DNA from: Bryobacter sp. CoA8 C33 | Lineage (GTDB): Bacteria > Acidobacteriota > Terriglobia > Bryobacterales > Bryobacteraceae | DNA length: 64,000 nt | Reading direction: 5' to 3' | NCBI GenBank assembly: GCA_019931185.1 | Contig: JAINDK010000050.1 | Location: 124,001-188,000, forward strand | Shown here: one piece after another, positions 1-8,977 of the stretch | How the letters are laid out: each line of letters opens with the position of its first letter | How positions within the stretch are numbered: the first letter of the stretch is position 1 | Translations under genes and position numbers: made by a program | The notes under the pieces: model-generated | What the model was told of the DNA's origin: nothing | What the model saw: the letters and a program-made list of their open reading frames with translations, nothing else | Databases searched by the model: none

Positions 1-647
1 TTGGTGGTGCCGAGCAGACTGAGGGCCTGGGCCATGATCCGGGCGGCCTCGAAGTTGGGGGCGCCGATCAACTGGTGTTGGGCGCCAGCGGGATTGGAAA
101 GGGGACCGAGGAGATTGAAGACGGTGCGCATTTTGAGAGCGCGGCGGGCCTCGGCGGCATGGCGCATGGCGGGATGCACGGCAGGGGCAAAAAGGAAGGC
201 GATGCCGGCGCGGGCCAGACACGTTGACATCTGTTCCGCGGTAAGATCCACTTTGACGCCGAGTAATTCGAGAACATCAGCGCTACCTGTGTGAGAGGAA
301 AAAGCGCGGTTACCGTGCTTGGCGACATGGACGCCGCAGGCGGCGACAACGATCGCGACGGCAGTGGAGATGTTGAAGGTAGACAAGCCATCGCCACCAG
401 TGCCGCAGGTATCGAGGACAAGTGCGCCGGCGGGTGGAGTGACAGGCGTCATATGAGCTCGCATGGCTTCGGCAAAGCCAGTGACCTCTTCGACGCCATC
501 TCCCAGGACCTTATTGGCAGCGAGAAAAGCAGCAATCAGAGGGGTGGACACCTCACCGGAGAGGATGGCCTCCATGGCCTCGCGGGCTTCGTGGCGGGGG
601 AGTCCTTTGCGGGCGCAGACTTTATGGAAGTGGTCTAAAAACGGCAT
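1..647 (-). CDS. trpD: Anthranilate phosphoribosyltransferase, 5' part only (cut by window edge)
   Basis: Transfers phosphoribosyl from PRPP to anthranilate, the second step of tryptophan synthesis, in the cytoplasm. The 215 visible residues carry the PRPP-binding loop CGTGGDG (residues 81-87) followed by STFNIST, and the glycine/serine stretch GNRAFSSHTGSAD (about 112-124); both are signatures of this family. The family is usually about 340 residues, so roughly the last third lies beyond position 1. The ATG at 647 gives an N-terminus of usual length (MPFLDHFHK) and has a weak AGGA a few bases upstream. The gene is divergent from sucC with only 44 bp between the start codons. The reading frame is clean throughout. 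Confidence 0.93.
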   Translation of the reverse strand, partial: MPFLDHFHKVCARKGLPRHEAREAMEAILSGEVSTPLIAAFLAANKVLGDGVEEVTGFAEAMRAHMTPVTPPAGALVLDTCGTGGDGLSTFNISTAVAIVVAACGVHVAKHGNRAFSSHTGSADVLELLGVKVDLTAEQMSTCLARAGIAFLFAPAVHPAMRHAAEARRALKMRTVFNLLGPLSNPAGAQHQLIGAPNFEAARIMAQALSLLGTT

Positions 648-691
648 GATATCCTGAAAATTCCAACAGTCCCCAGCATAGGACAGATCCA

Positions 692-1849
692 ATGAAAATC
701 CATGAACATCAGGCCAAGGAAATCTTGGCCCAATACGGAGTCCCTGTGCCGAGAGGCATCGTGGCCTACACAGTCGAGGAAGCCGTCGCGGCTGCCGAGA
801 AGCTAGGCGGGGGTGTCGTCGTCAAGGCACAGATTCACGCCGGCGGGCGCGGGAAGGGGGGCGGCGTGAAGTTGGCCGCCAATCCCGAGGAGTGCCGCGC
901 GAAAGCCTCACAGATTTTGGGCATGACGCTTGTCACGCACCAGACGGGCCCTGAGGGCCGACTGGTCAAGCGGCTCCTGATCGAAGAGCAGCTGCCAATC
1001 GACCGGGAGTATTATGCGGGCATCGTGCTCGACCGGGCAATCGGGAAGCTGGTCTTCATGGCCTCGAGCGAAGGGGGCATGGACATCGAAGAGGTGGCGG
1101 AAAAGCACCCCGATAAGATCCTGAAAGAGACGATCGAACCAGGAATGGGGCTGCAGGCGTATCAGGCGCGCAATCTGGCGTTTGGCATGGGCATTCCAAC
1201 GGGTAGCATCAACGCGGCGGTGCAGGCGATGATGGCGCTGGCCAAGGCTTATGAAGCGATCGACGCGTCGCTGGCGGAGATCAATCCGCTGCTGCTGACC
1301 AAAGATGGGCGCATCGTGGCGCTCGACGCCAAGATCGCGATCGACGACAACGCGATGTTCCGGCACAAGGATTTGGCGGGCTTCCGGGATCTGAATGAAG
1401 AAGATCCGCTCGAGGTGGAAGCCTCGAAATTCGGCTTGAACTATATCAAGCTGGATGGAACCGTGGCCTGCATGGTGAACGGAGCGGGTCTGGCGATGGC
1501 GACGATGGACATCATCAAATACGCGGGCGGAGCACCGGCGAATTTTCTTGATGTAGGCGGCGGCGCCAATCAGGAACAGATTCGCAATGCTTTCCGGATC
1601 CTGCTGAGCGACGCTTCGGTCAAGGCGATTTTGATCAATATTTTTGGCGGTATCCTGCGTTGCGACACGCTGGCGAACGGGGTGGTGACGGCTGCGCGGG
1701 AGTTGAACGTGCAGGTGCCGATTGTGGTGCGGATGGAGGGGACGAACGTTGAACTGGGCAAGCAGATCCTGCGGGATTCGGGCTTGAATTTCGGACTCGC
1801 CGACGGCATGAAGGACGCCGCGGAGAAAGTGGTGGCACTCGCAAAATGA
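692..1849 (+). CDS. sucC: Succinyl-CoA ligase, beta subunit
   Basis: Forms the ADP/GDP-grasp subunit of succinyl-CoA synthetase (TCA cycle, substrate-level phosphorylation). The protein is 385 residues, normal for the family. It begins [12 protein letters not shown], the typical SucC start, then has the ATP-grasp glycine-rich stretch [10 protein letters not shown] (about 51-60), the metal-binding [12 protein letters not shown] segment, and the C-terminal ligase domain with [10 protein letters not shown]. The ATG at 692 follows a GGACAG ribosome-binding site. Its stop overlaps the sucD start by 4 bp (ATGA), so the two subunits are translationally coupled. Confidence 0.97.
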   Translation: MKIHEHQAKEILAQYGVPVPRGIVAYTVEEAVAAAEKLGGGVVVKAQIHAGGRGKGGGVKLAANPEECRAKASQILGMTLVTHQTGPEGRLVKRLLIEEQLPIDREYYAGIVLDRAIGKLVFMASSEGGMDIEEVAEKHPDKILKETIEPGMGLQAYQARNLAFGMGIPTGSINAAVQAMMALAKAYEAIDASLAEINPLLLTKDGRIVALDAKIAIDDNAMFRHKDLAGFRDLNEEDPLEVEASKFGLNYIKLDGTVACMVNGAGLAMATMDIIKYAGGAPANFLDVGGGANQEQIRNAFRILLSDASVKAILINIFGGILRCDTLANGVVTAARELNVQVPIVVRMEGTNVELGKQILRDSGLNFGLADGMKDAAEKVVALAK

Positions 1850-2733
1850 GCGTACTGGTAGACAAGAACACGCGGCTGATTGTACAGGGGTTCACCGGCA
1901 AGGAAGGTACATTCCATGCCGAACAGGCCATCGCCTACGGGACGAACGTGGTCGGCGGGGTGACACCGGGCAAGGGTGGATCGAAGCATCTCGACCGGCC
2001 CGTTTTTAACACGGTGGAAGACGCGGTGCGGGAGACGGGAGCGAATGCGAGTGTGATCTTTGTTCCGCCGCCATTTGCCGCTGACGCGATTCTGGAGGCC
2101 GCCGCGGCTGGACTGCCGCTGGTGGTTTGTATCACCGAGGGAATCCCGGCGCTGGACATGACGAAAGTTTGGGCAAGGATCCAGGGAGGCAAGACGAGGC
2201 TGATCGGCCCGAACTGTCCGGGTGTGATTTCCCCGGGCAAGTGCAAGATCGGCATCATGCCGGGCCATATCCACAAGGAGGGCCGCGTGGGCGTGGTGAG
2301 CCGGTCTGGGACGTTGACCTACGAAGCAGTCGGGCAGTTGACCGGGCTTGGCATTGGGCAGAGCACGTGCATCGGCATTGGTGGAGATCCGATCATCGGA
2401 ACGAATCATATCGATGCGCTGGAGTTGTTGAACAAAGACCCGGATACTGATGCGATCATCATGATCGGTGAGATCGGCGGCGATGCCGAGGAGCGGGCGG
2501 CCGCGTATGTGCAGGCCAATGTGAAGAAGCCAGTGGTTGGGTTTATCGCCGGGCAGACCGCGCCGCCGGGACGGAGGATGGGACACGCGGGAGCGATCAT
2601 CTCCGGGGGAAGCGGCAAGGCAAGCGACAAGATGGCGGCCATGGAAGCGGCCGGCATCACGGTTTGCCAGACGCCGGCCGATCTTGGCGTCACGACCCAG
2701 CGCCGGATGCGGGAAGCCGGTCTATTGAAATAA
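1846..2733 (+). CDS. sucD: Succinyl-CoA ligase, alpha subunit
   Basis: Carries the CoA-binding Rossmann domain and the phosphohistidine of succinyl-CoA synthetase. It has 295 residues. The N-terminal [14 protein letters not shown] stretch (14-27) and [12 protein letters not shown] (121-132) belong to the CoA-binding domain. The catalytic histidine is His247 in [10 protein letters not shown], matching His246 of the E. coli enzyme. The gene overlaps sucC by 4 bp and is followed after 17 bp by ndk, so the three probably form one transcript. The next gene uses the NTP made here. Confidence 0.97.
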   Translation: MSVLVDKNTRLIVQGFTGKEGTFHAEQAIAYGTNVVGGVTPGKGGSKHLDRPVFNTVEDAVRETGANASVIFVPPPFAADAILEAAAAGLPLVVCITEGIPALDMTKVWARIQGGKTRLIGPNCPGVISPGKCKIGIMPGHIHKEGRVGVVSRSGTLTYEAVGQLTGLGIGQSTCIGIGGDPIIGTNHIDALELLNKDPDTDAIIMIGEIGGDAEERAAAYVQANVKKPVVGFIAGQTAPPGRRMGHAGAIISGGSGKASDKMAAMEAAGITVCQTPADLGVTTQRRMREAGLLK

Positions 2734-2750
2734 CGATTTACGAGGAAACA

Positions 2751-3164
2751 ATGGAAAAAACATTCGCCATCATCAAGCCTGATGCGGTTGCCAAGAATCA
2801 GATTGGCGACATCCTGGCTGTGACGGAAGGGGCGGGATTCAAGATCCGCGCCATGCAGATGACGCATATGACTCGCAAGCAGGCTGAAGGCTTTTACGCC
2901 GTTCACAAGGAGCGGCCCTTTTTCGGTGAACTGGTTGAGTTCATGACGGAAGGCCCCTGTGTGCTGCTCTGCCTCGAGCGGGAAGACGCCGTGGTGAAGT
3001 GGCGCGAGACAATGGGAGCGACCAATCCGGCGAACGCGGCGGAGGGAACGATCCGTAAGCGTTTCGCCGAGAGTGTGGGGCGCAATTGCGTGCACGGTAG
3101 CGACAGCGCGGAGAACGCGGCCATCGAACTGGCGTATTTCTTTGCGGGCAACACGCTTAGCTAG
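2751..3164 (+). CDS. ndk: Nucleoside diphosphate kinase
   Basis: Transfers the gamma phosphate between NTPs and NDPs through a phosphohistidine. The 137-residue protein shows the N-terminal FAIIKPDAV strand and the active-site NCVHGSDS motif with His115. The ATG at 2751 is preferred over an upstream in-frame start at 2664 because GAGGAA lies just before it and the product then has the usual family length; the upstream start would overlap sucD. It lies 17 bp behind sucD and ahead of an intrinsic terminator. Pairing with succinyl-CoA synthetase fits, since the two enzymes exchange GTP and ATP. Confidence 0.96.
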   Translation: MEKTFAIIKPDAVAKNQIGDILAVTEGAGFKIRAMQMTHMTRKQAEGFYAVHKERPFFGELVEFMTEGPCVLLCLEREDAVVKWRETMGATNPANAAEGTIRKRFAESVGRNCVHGSDSAENAAIELAYFFAGNTLS

Positions 3165-3189
3165 GCAGTAGTCGAAAAATGATTGAAGC

Positions 3190-3217
3190 GGGCCAGCCTC
3201 CGGGTTGGCTCGTTTTT
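3190..3217 (+). terminator. Intrinsic terminator of sucC-sucD-ndk
   Basis: A 9-bp stem pairs 3190-3198 (GGGCCAGCC) with 3203-3211 (GGTTGGCTC), including two G-U pairs. The loop is 4 bases, and G plus TTTTT follows at once. It lies 25 bp past the ndk stop and before the convergent kinase remnant. Confidence 0.75.
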
Positions 3218-3269
3218 CTTTACCCGAAATCGCCGCGGGCGCCGCCAATGGAGTGCAGGTGCGGTGTGC

Positions 3270-5692
3270 TTAGGGCTTCGGTGGCGCCAGTGTGGACTCG
3301 AGTGAGCGAATCCGCTGGTCGAGTTCCGTTCGGAGGGAACCGATGACTCCCGCTCGATGCTGACTCAGCCGGTCGAGCCCGCCGCGGAGCAGTGCGAGGC
3401 AAGCTGGCACCTGCGCTTTGCGGCAGGACTGACTGGCTTGTGCTTCGAAGGCCGCGGCTTCGGCATAGGCGACGACGTCCTTCATAGCGGGACTGGCGCC
3501 CGTTTCGAGCTTGAGGGCAAGTTCGAAGGTCTCAAGGGCCTCGTCGCGCCGGCCTTGCTCGGTCTGCATGACGCCGAGAAGGCGCAAGGCGAAGGGATGC
3601 TGGGAGGTCTGGGCAGTCACTTGAATCAATTCCGCCAAAAGCTCGCGGTGAGTGTTGTCCATGGCATCAATTTGAGCGAGGGCGATACGGAACTGCTCAA
3701 GAGATGAGGCGGAATCCCTGGACCGGCGCAGGGCTGCGCCGTAGCGCGCGTGAGCGAGACCGCGCAGAAGAGGCAGATTGTAGCGGCTGGGGCTGGCATT
3801 CGGATCGAGCAGCAGAATTGCTTCACGGCAATGACTGAGTGCTTGATCACCGCGGCTGAATTGTTGGTAAGACGTACACAGATTGATGTGGCTCATGGCG
3901 GCGACGCGATGGGCTTCCGGAGCGGGGAGCGCCTTGGCCACTGTCTGAAGGGACGCCTGGCAGGCGGCGAGGGCTGCGGCGGATTGTCCGGCCTGAAGGA
4001 GAGTGTTGCCAAGGAGCCGCCGGGAATCAGCCAGGCGAATGGGGTCGCTCAAGGCAGCACGCAATTGGATCGCTTTCCGCCAGGCAGGGATCGCTAGAGA
4101 AGCCTCCTCGGGTGAATCGCGAAAGGAGGTGGCCATGATCTCAGCGACCTGCTCATAGGCGGTGGCGATATCGGCAAGGAGAGCGGGATCGCGGGAAGAC
4201 TTTTGGAGGAGAGCTTCCAGGTGTTTTAACGCGGCGAGAACCGCATTTTGGCGGGCGCCAGCAGTACCGGGCACCTGAGGAAGACTGTTGTTGACATCAA
4301 AGCGAACGGCTGTCGCCAAAGATCGAACGCTCTGGTAGCGGGACTCCGCGCGGGTTCGTTGTTCGAGCGCCTCGCGGGCCCGCTGCTCGGCAAGACGGCT
4401 CAGTTGTTCTGCCGTACGTTGCGCTTCGATGACGGTACGGCGTTGCGACTCGGCGGACTGGGGGGCGAGCACAGCCTCCTCTCTTTGCCGGCGCGCTTCC
4501 GTTGCTTGGGACAAAGTCGAGACGACGACGCCCAGCAGGGTGAGGAGTAACAACAAGGCGAAAGCAACAGGAAGACGATTGCGGTTTACGAACTTAACTG
4601 CCCGGTAGAAGAATTTGTCAGAGCGAGCGAGAATTGGCCGTCCCGTGAGGTGGTGCTCGATGTCCTCGCGCAACTGATCGACTGAGCCATAACGGCGCTC
4701 GGCTTGCTTCTCCATGGCCTTCAGAATGATGGTGTCAATGTCGTTCCGGAGTTTGGCGGCTTTTTCAGGCGGCACAACGGAACTGGGGCGGAGGGCGTCG
4801 GCAGAAAGAACACTTTGAAGAATGTCGGGGACGGCTTGTGAATTGCTGCGGTAGGGGCGCTTACCTCACGTCAGAACATGGAAAAAAAGGACACCGATTG
4901 AGTAAACGTCGGATGCAGTAGAGATAGATTCACGGCGAATTTGTTCGGGGCTAGCGAATTCCGGGGTCAAGCGGAGCGCGAGGGTTGAGGTCTGGCGACG
5001 GTTGGGATCGAGAACCTTGGCAATGCCGAAGTCCAGGAGTTTCACTTCTCCGCTGGCGGTAACGAGGATATTGGAAGGCTTCAAATCGCGATGAACGATG
5101 AGGTTGCGGTGGGCGAAGCTGACGGCCGAGCACACGTCCAGAAAGAGACGCAGCACAGCGGGAATGCTGAGATTGCGGCTGAGGGCGTAGAAATCAAGAG
5201 GCTGGCCATCGATGAATTCCATCACGAGATAGAGGAGGCCGTCGTCGGTAGCCCCGCCATCGAGCAGTGTGGCGATATTGGGATGATCCAGTTGAGCGAG
5301 GATCTGGCGCTCGCGGTGGAAGGAAGCAAGGAGGTCTTCGGAAAGCACGGCGCTGGAAATCACCTTGATGGCGACGGTTTTGCTGTAGGAGTCATCAGCG
5401 CGACGGGCTTCAAAGACGGCGCCCATGCCGCCGCGGCCTATCTCACGGGTGACCTCGTAGGCGCCTAAACGGCGGCCGACTATTTCGACTGGCTTGACTA
5501 GGGACCAAATACCGCCATCCTGATCGAAAAGAGACCGGGGTCCTCATGCGCCCAGAGGAGTTTGCGCAATGCCTCGAAAACAAGCGGCGAGCGCATCTAC
5601 ACGTCGGCGAGAAAGCGATTGCGCTCGGCGGGCGGAAGTTCAAGGTCCTGGTCGAAGAGCGTGCGCAGATCGGCCATGGAATGCGGCTGCAT
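3270..5692 (-). pseudogene. Decayed serine/threonine protein kinase with TPR-like C-terminus
   Basis: This was a membrane-anchored Hanks-type kinase. Recognisable parts in order: a short helical N-terminal region from an ATG at 5692 (DLRTLFDQ, LPPAERNRF), the glycine-rich loop IGRGGMGAVFEA, VAIKVI lysine, catalytic loop HRDLKPSN, KLLDFGIAK (DFG), the DVYSIGVLFF helix, a transmembrane segment (PVAFALLLLLTLLGVVV), a coiled-coil stretch and a tetratricopeptide-like region ending at 3270. The gene cannot be read through. There is an in-frame TAG at 5597-5599, a frame change between about 5540 and 5430 (the upstream frame ends in TAG at 5498-5500), and an in-frame TGA at 4866-4868 between HVLT and GKRPYR. 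No ATG, GTG or TTG opens the kinase frame before the glycine loop; only an internal ATG at 5426 is available. Codon structure is otherwise well kept, which suggests recent loss. It is divergent from the sigma-tlpA pair. Confidence 0.85.
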
Positions 5693-5724
5693 GGGTACCA
5701 ATAGATATCCTATATTTGGTGCAT

Positions 5725-6297
5725 ATGGAAGATCGCAACGGCCCGGGAGAGGTCACGTTACTGCTCCAGGACCGGCGTGGAAGACGCGAGGAGGCCGGAG
5801 CGGAGATCATCGCGCTGCTGTATCGCGCGTTGGAGCGAATGGAGGGCAGCTATCTGCGAAATGAACGAAGTGGGCATACTCTTGAACCGGCTGGGCTAGT
5901 AAGTGAGTTGTATCTGCGGATGTTGAAGGGAGCGACGGTTCCGTATCAGGACCGGGTGCATTTTTTCGCCGTAGCGGCCCGGCAACTACGGCGGATTCTA
6001 GTTGATTACGCCCGGAAGCGGAAGGGGCGCGGGGAGGAGCTGTTCTTCGTGACTTTGAGCGAACTTGAGCACAGTGCGGCGGGGATGAAGGCGGAAGAAA
6101 TTGAGGATTTGGAAAAGGCGATGAATGAGTTAGAGAAAGCGGATGAACGCGCGCATCGCGTAGTGGAACTCCGCTTCTTCGGCGGACCGAAGGAAGATGC
6201 GGTGGCCGAGTTGATGGGCTTATCGCGCGCGACAATGAAATGGGACTGGGCTTTTGCGAAAGCGTTTCTCACCTACCGCATGGGGCAAAGTAAATGA
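5725..6297 (+). CDS. ECF-type RNA polymerase sigma factor, acidobacterial family
   Basis: A small sigma factor (190 residues) that would direct RNA polymerase to a special promoter set. Region 2 is seen in SELYLRML and VHFFAVAARQLRRILVDYARKRK, which is characteristic of the acidobacterial ECF group. Region 4 is seen in AHRVVELRFFGG, AVAELMGLSRATMKWDWAFAKAFL, a helix-turn-helix with the usual K-x-DW ending. The ATG at 5725 starts MEDRNGPGEVT and is preferred over an upstream in-frame ATG at 5569 that would run antisense through the kinase 5' end. These sigma factors usually sit beside a TPR serine/threonine kinase. Here that kinase is divergent and broken. The stop overlaps the next gene by 4 bp. 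Confidence 0.88.
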   Translation: MEDRNGPGEVTLLLQDRRGRREEAGAEIIALLYRALERMEGSYLRNERSGHTLEPAGLVSELYLRMLKGATVPYQDRVHFFAVAARQLRRILVDYARKRKGRGEELFFVTLSELEHSAAGMKAEEIEDLEKAMNELEKADERAHRVVELRFFGGPKEDAVAELMGLSRATMKWDWAFAKAFLTYRMGQSK

Positions 6298-6785
6298 CAA
6301 GACGTACACTGACGATTTCTCTGCTGGCGGCCGCGGCGAGCGCGCAGCCAGGTAAGCCGCGGCGGAAGATGCCGCAATTCCGGGCGACCAGCATGAAGGG
6401 AGAAAACCTGGACAACGAAGCCTTGCACGGTAAGCCGGCGCTGATTCAGCTCTGGGCCACTTGGTGTGGCTACTGCCGCCGTGATCAACCGATCATTGAG
6501 AAGCTGGCAGCGGAATTCAAGAGCGAGGGCTTGGTTGTCGTCGCCGTCAATGTGGGGGAATCGCGAAAGACGGTGGAAGATTACTTGAGCCGCAGCCCGA
6601 GGCCAAATGTGAAGCCGGTCTTAACCGAGCAGTCGAGCCTACCCGGATTGATTTCCGCAGAAGGGTTTCCCTTCTACGTGCTGCTCGACAAGGAAGGTAT
6701 GATCGCCGGGGTACAGGCGGGGTCAGGTGGGGAACCCAGCTTGCGCGAGATGCTAAGTGAAATCGGCTTGAAGGCCAAAGACTAG
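6294..6785 (+). CDS. TlpA/ResA-like thiol-disulfide oxidoreductase
   Basis: An exported thioredoxin-fold protein (163 residues), expected to reduce or exchange disulfides outside the cytoplasm. The N-terminus is a short signal sequence (MTRRTLTISLLAAAASAQ). The active site is WATWCGYCRR with Cys58 and Cys61, followed by the strand LVVVAVNVGES typical of TlpA, and the cis-proline loop GFPFYVLLDKEG. The ATG overlaps the sigma factor stop (ATGA), so the two are co-translated. This suggests the sigma factor responds to, or controls, an envelope or redox function. The stop codon shares a CTAG palindrome with the convergent HNH gene. Confidence 0.87.
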   Translation: MTRRTLTISLLAAAASAQPGKPRRKMPQFRATSMKGENLDNEALHGKPALIQLWATWCGYCRRDQPIIEKLAAEFKSEGLVVVAVNVGESRKTVEDYLSRSPRPNVKPVLTEQSSLPGLISAEGFPFYVLLDKEGMIAGVQAGSGGEPSLREMLSEIGLKAKD

Positions 6786-7093
6786 CGTTTGGGGCGCGAT
6801 AGGGGTTGATAGCCCGGAGGCTTGGTGGCTAACCAGTCGGCGAAGCGGGCGATGTCCGGGTGTTGCCGGAGAGCTTCAATTGTGTTGTAAGAGAATTCCA
6901 TTTCTTTTTCGCTCAACATTGAGTGAATGTAAGAGTGGCAAGCTTCGCACAGCAGGACGATGCGGCTGAGGCCTTCTTGGCGCGAGTAGCGACGGGAAAA
7001 GCTGGCTTTGCGATGACGGCACTGGGGAAGCAGATGGTGGCGCGTCAACTGAGTTCCAACGCGGCCGCAAATAGCGCAGGGGGACATCCTCAT
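6782..7093 (-). CDS. Small HNH-type nuclease domain protein
   Basis: A 103-residue protein with a zinc-binding HNH pattern: Cys6-x2-Cys9, the RHH pair at 18-20 (RHHLLPQ), Cys49-x2-Cys52-His53 and His57 (CEACHSYIH). The rest (EKEMEFSYNTIEALRQHP, FADWLATKP) matches a widespread short HNH family found near ordinary chromosomal genes. Its substrate is unknown and no restriction or toxin partner is present. The frame stays open to 7363, but that part is antisense-like to the upstream gene's end. The start is therefore taken at ATG 7093 (or 7087, giving MSPCAIC). Both candidate starts lie inside a strong hairpin (7077-7112). Confidence 0.75.
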   Translation of the reverse strand: MRMSPCAICGRVGTQLTRHHLLPQCRHRKASFSRRYSRQEGLSRIVLLCEACHSYIHSMLSEKEMEFSYNTIEALRQHPDIARFADWLATKPPGYQPLSRPKR

Positions 7094-7112
7094 CAGAAAG
7101 GATGCCCCCCTG
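7077..7112 (-). terminator. Strong hairpin covering the HNH gene start; probable terminator of the outer-membrane operon
   Basis: GGGGG at 7079-7083 pairs with CCCCC at 7105-7109, and CATCC at 7085-7089 with GGATG at 7100-7104, with one unpaired base and a 10-base loop. It lies 22 bp past the stop of the gene ending at 7134. A long T run is missing (TATTT only), so it may act as an RNA 3' end, an attenuator, or a structure hiding the HNH start. Confidence 0.5.
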
Positions 7113-7133
7113 GGCAGTTGCGCTGGGAAAAAA

Positions 7134-8951
7134 TTAGGGGCGCAGGTCTTCCTCCTGAATGAAGGTGGCCCATTCCTCGGTCCAGTCGAAATCGCCAAAG
7201 GCACCGATCCAAGTGGCCCACTGGTCGAAGAAGCCGTCGTCGGGGGGTTGATTCCAGGTAGCGCGAAAGATAGGGGAACCGAGCAAACCACGGAAATTCG
7301 GATCGGAGCGCTCAAGGGGATTGACCATGAGAGGATTCGCAAGGACAAACTGGCGGGCCGCATTGTTCATGTGACCGCGAAAATCAGCGGCGACCTGGCT
7401 ATCAAAATTATTGGTGGCCGCACCCGTGGCCGCGGCAGTACCATTGTTCCAGCCGAGCACGCCAGTGATGCTGAAGTTACCGGCATTGATGTTGGGCTGG
7501 ATGGAATCAGCGATATTGGCGCCGCCAATGGTACGGGTGGTCCAGTTGAAACAAAGCATATTGTTGAAGGAGCCTCCGGAACCGCGACGGAAATAAAGAC
7601 AGGGAGAATCGGACTCATCAAAGCCGGCGGCGTTGGAGCCGACGAAAGTAAAATTGAACATGGTGGGGTTGCCGAGGGGCCGGGCGCCGAAGTCGCGCTC
7701 GTAGTTGTCGCTCTCGATGCCGCGATTGGAGCGGTCGGCATTCCCGATGAAAACACCATGTTGGATGCGGCCACGATAGCCGATTTGCACATCGACATAA
7801 TCGTCGGCGCCATAGGTGCCAACGAGGTACTTGGCATCGTTGATGCCGCCAAACCATTCAAAGCTGTCGTCGAAGCCGTAGTGAGCCTGCAGATACTCAG
7901 ACTTGGTCGCAGTGCCGCAGGCGCCCCAGGTGAAGGAGTTGGTTTCTTCGTTGGGACGCAGGAGAGCGCCAGCGAATTCGACGCGGACGTAGCGTAAGGA
8001 ACCACAATCATGGCCGTCATCGCGGCCGCCGTAGCGGGTGTCTTCGTTGTCGGGGAGACCTTCGATATTCAGCTGTCCGCTGGTATCGTTTATGCCGGCC
8101 CGGCCGAGCAAGATGAGACCGCCCCAATCGCCGCGCTGGCGGCTGCCGAAGGGTTGAGAACTGGTCATGATAATCGGCCGTGAACGCGTACCCTGGGCAT
8201 TGATGCGCCCGGCGGCGGTGATGAGCAGAACACTGGGGGGCTGTGAACCAGGGGCGCCGACGATCACGGTGCCAGGTTCGATGGTGAGGGTGGCCCCACC
8301 GCGGACCTGGACGATGCCGTTGACGCGGTAGGCCCGGTCGTTGGTAAGAGTGCGATTGGAGGTGATGTTGGACGGGAGATCATCAATGCCACCGACGACC
8401 ACAAACTTCCAGTAGGCAGACTTCACAACGCGCGTACCAGTGTAATCGCGCAATTGGACCACGATGGTGTGCATGCCGGGCTCGTTCGGTACGGCCACTG
8501 GGGTACTGACGAGAGCGCCACCTGTGCCGACGAGCACCTGTTTGTTCCAATCGGGCAGACGGGTTACTTGAAAGCCGTCGGCGGGGGAGCGGCCAAAGAT
8601 ATCCGTAACGGCCTGTGTATTTCCGGGAAGATAGAACTTATTGCCGTTCTGATTATTCTGCCGGTAGGCGAGCACCGTGTAGGGGTAGAGATCGTTGTTC
8701 GACTTGAGGGTCATGCGAACCGTGAGCTGGTCGCCCGCGCGAAAGATGTAATCGGGCTCACCGTTGCGGCGATTGTTATTAGTGGCCCAAACCCACATCG
8801 AAGCGGAACTATCGAGTTGGTTGACGCCAGCGAGTTCACGCTGGGCGTCGGCCAAGGAAAGCAGTTTGCCATGGATTGCAGTCGCGTCGGCGGCGAATGC
8901 CGACCAAGCGACGAGGCTGGTTGCAACAGTAAAGAGAATATTAGTTCTCAT
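7134..8951 (-). CDS. Secreted beta-helix-like surface protein encoded behind a TonB-dependent receptor
   Basis: A 605-residue exported protein of unknown activity. It opens with a signal peptide (MRTNILFTVATSLVAWSAFAADA) preceded by GGAG, which fixes the ATG at 8951; an open frame up to 9107 overlaps the receptor gene. The N-terminal third looks like a beta-sandwich. From about residue 220 it runs NRTLTNDRAYRVNG, VQVRGGATLTIEPGTVI and RGDWGGLILLGRA, a pattern known from secreted parallel beta-helix proteins. Many Asn/Asp/Gly residues and a few cysteines suggest an extracellular, metal-rich fold. It is the last gene of a three-gene unit with the TonB receptor 26 bp upstream. By analogy with receptor-lipoprotein pairs it could bind the receptor's ligand, but this is inference. 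Confidence 0.8.
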   Translation of the reverse strand: MRTNILFTVATSLVAWSAFAADATAIHGKLLSLADAQRELAGVNQLDSSASMWVWATNNNRRNGEPDYIFRAGDQLTVRMTLKSNNDLYPYTVLAYRQNNQNGNKFYLPGNTQAVTDIFGRSPADGFQVTRLPDWNKQVLVGTGGALVSTPVAVPNEPGMHTIVVQLRDYTGTRVVKSAYWKFVVVGGIDDLPSNITSNRTLTNDRAYRVNGIVQVRGGATLTIEPGTVIVGAPGSQPPSVLLITAAGRINAQGTRSRPIIMTSSQPFGSRQRGDWGGLILLGRAGINDTSGQLNIEGLPDNEDTRYGGRDDGHDCGSLRYVRVEFAGALLRPNEETNSFTWGACGTATKSEYLQAHYGFDDSFEWFGGINDAKYLVGTYGADDYVDVQIGYRGRIQHGVFIGNADRSNRGIESDNYERDFGARPLGNPTMFNFTFVGSNAAGFDESDSPCLYFRRGSGGSFNNMLCFNWTTRTIGGANIADSIQPNINAGNFSITGVLGWNNGTAAATGAATNNFDSQVAADFRGHMNNAARQFVLANPLMVNPLERSDPNFRGLLGSPIFRATWNQPPDDGFFDQWATWIGAFGDFDWTEEWATFIQEEDLRP

Positions 8952-8977
8952 CAAAGCTCCGATCGTTTGTTTCAGGT

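Noticed and set aside
1570-2586. Long minus-strand frame across sucC-sucD
   Set aside because: Antisense to two certain genes; its product is Arg/His/Pro-rich with no domain, typical of a GC-rich shadow frame.
2664-2750. Extended start of ndk
   Set aside because: Would overlap sucD; the ATG at 2751 has a ribosome-binding site and gives the normal length.
2406-3248. Minus-strand frame across sucD-ndk
   Set aside because: Antisense shadow; no recognisable motif, and it crosses the ndk terminator.
4866-4868. Selenocysteine decoding of the TGA in the kinase
   Set aside because: No selenoprotein kinase of this type is known, two other lesions are present, and no SECIS-like hairpin was seen.
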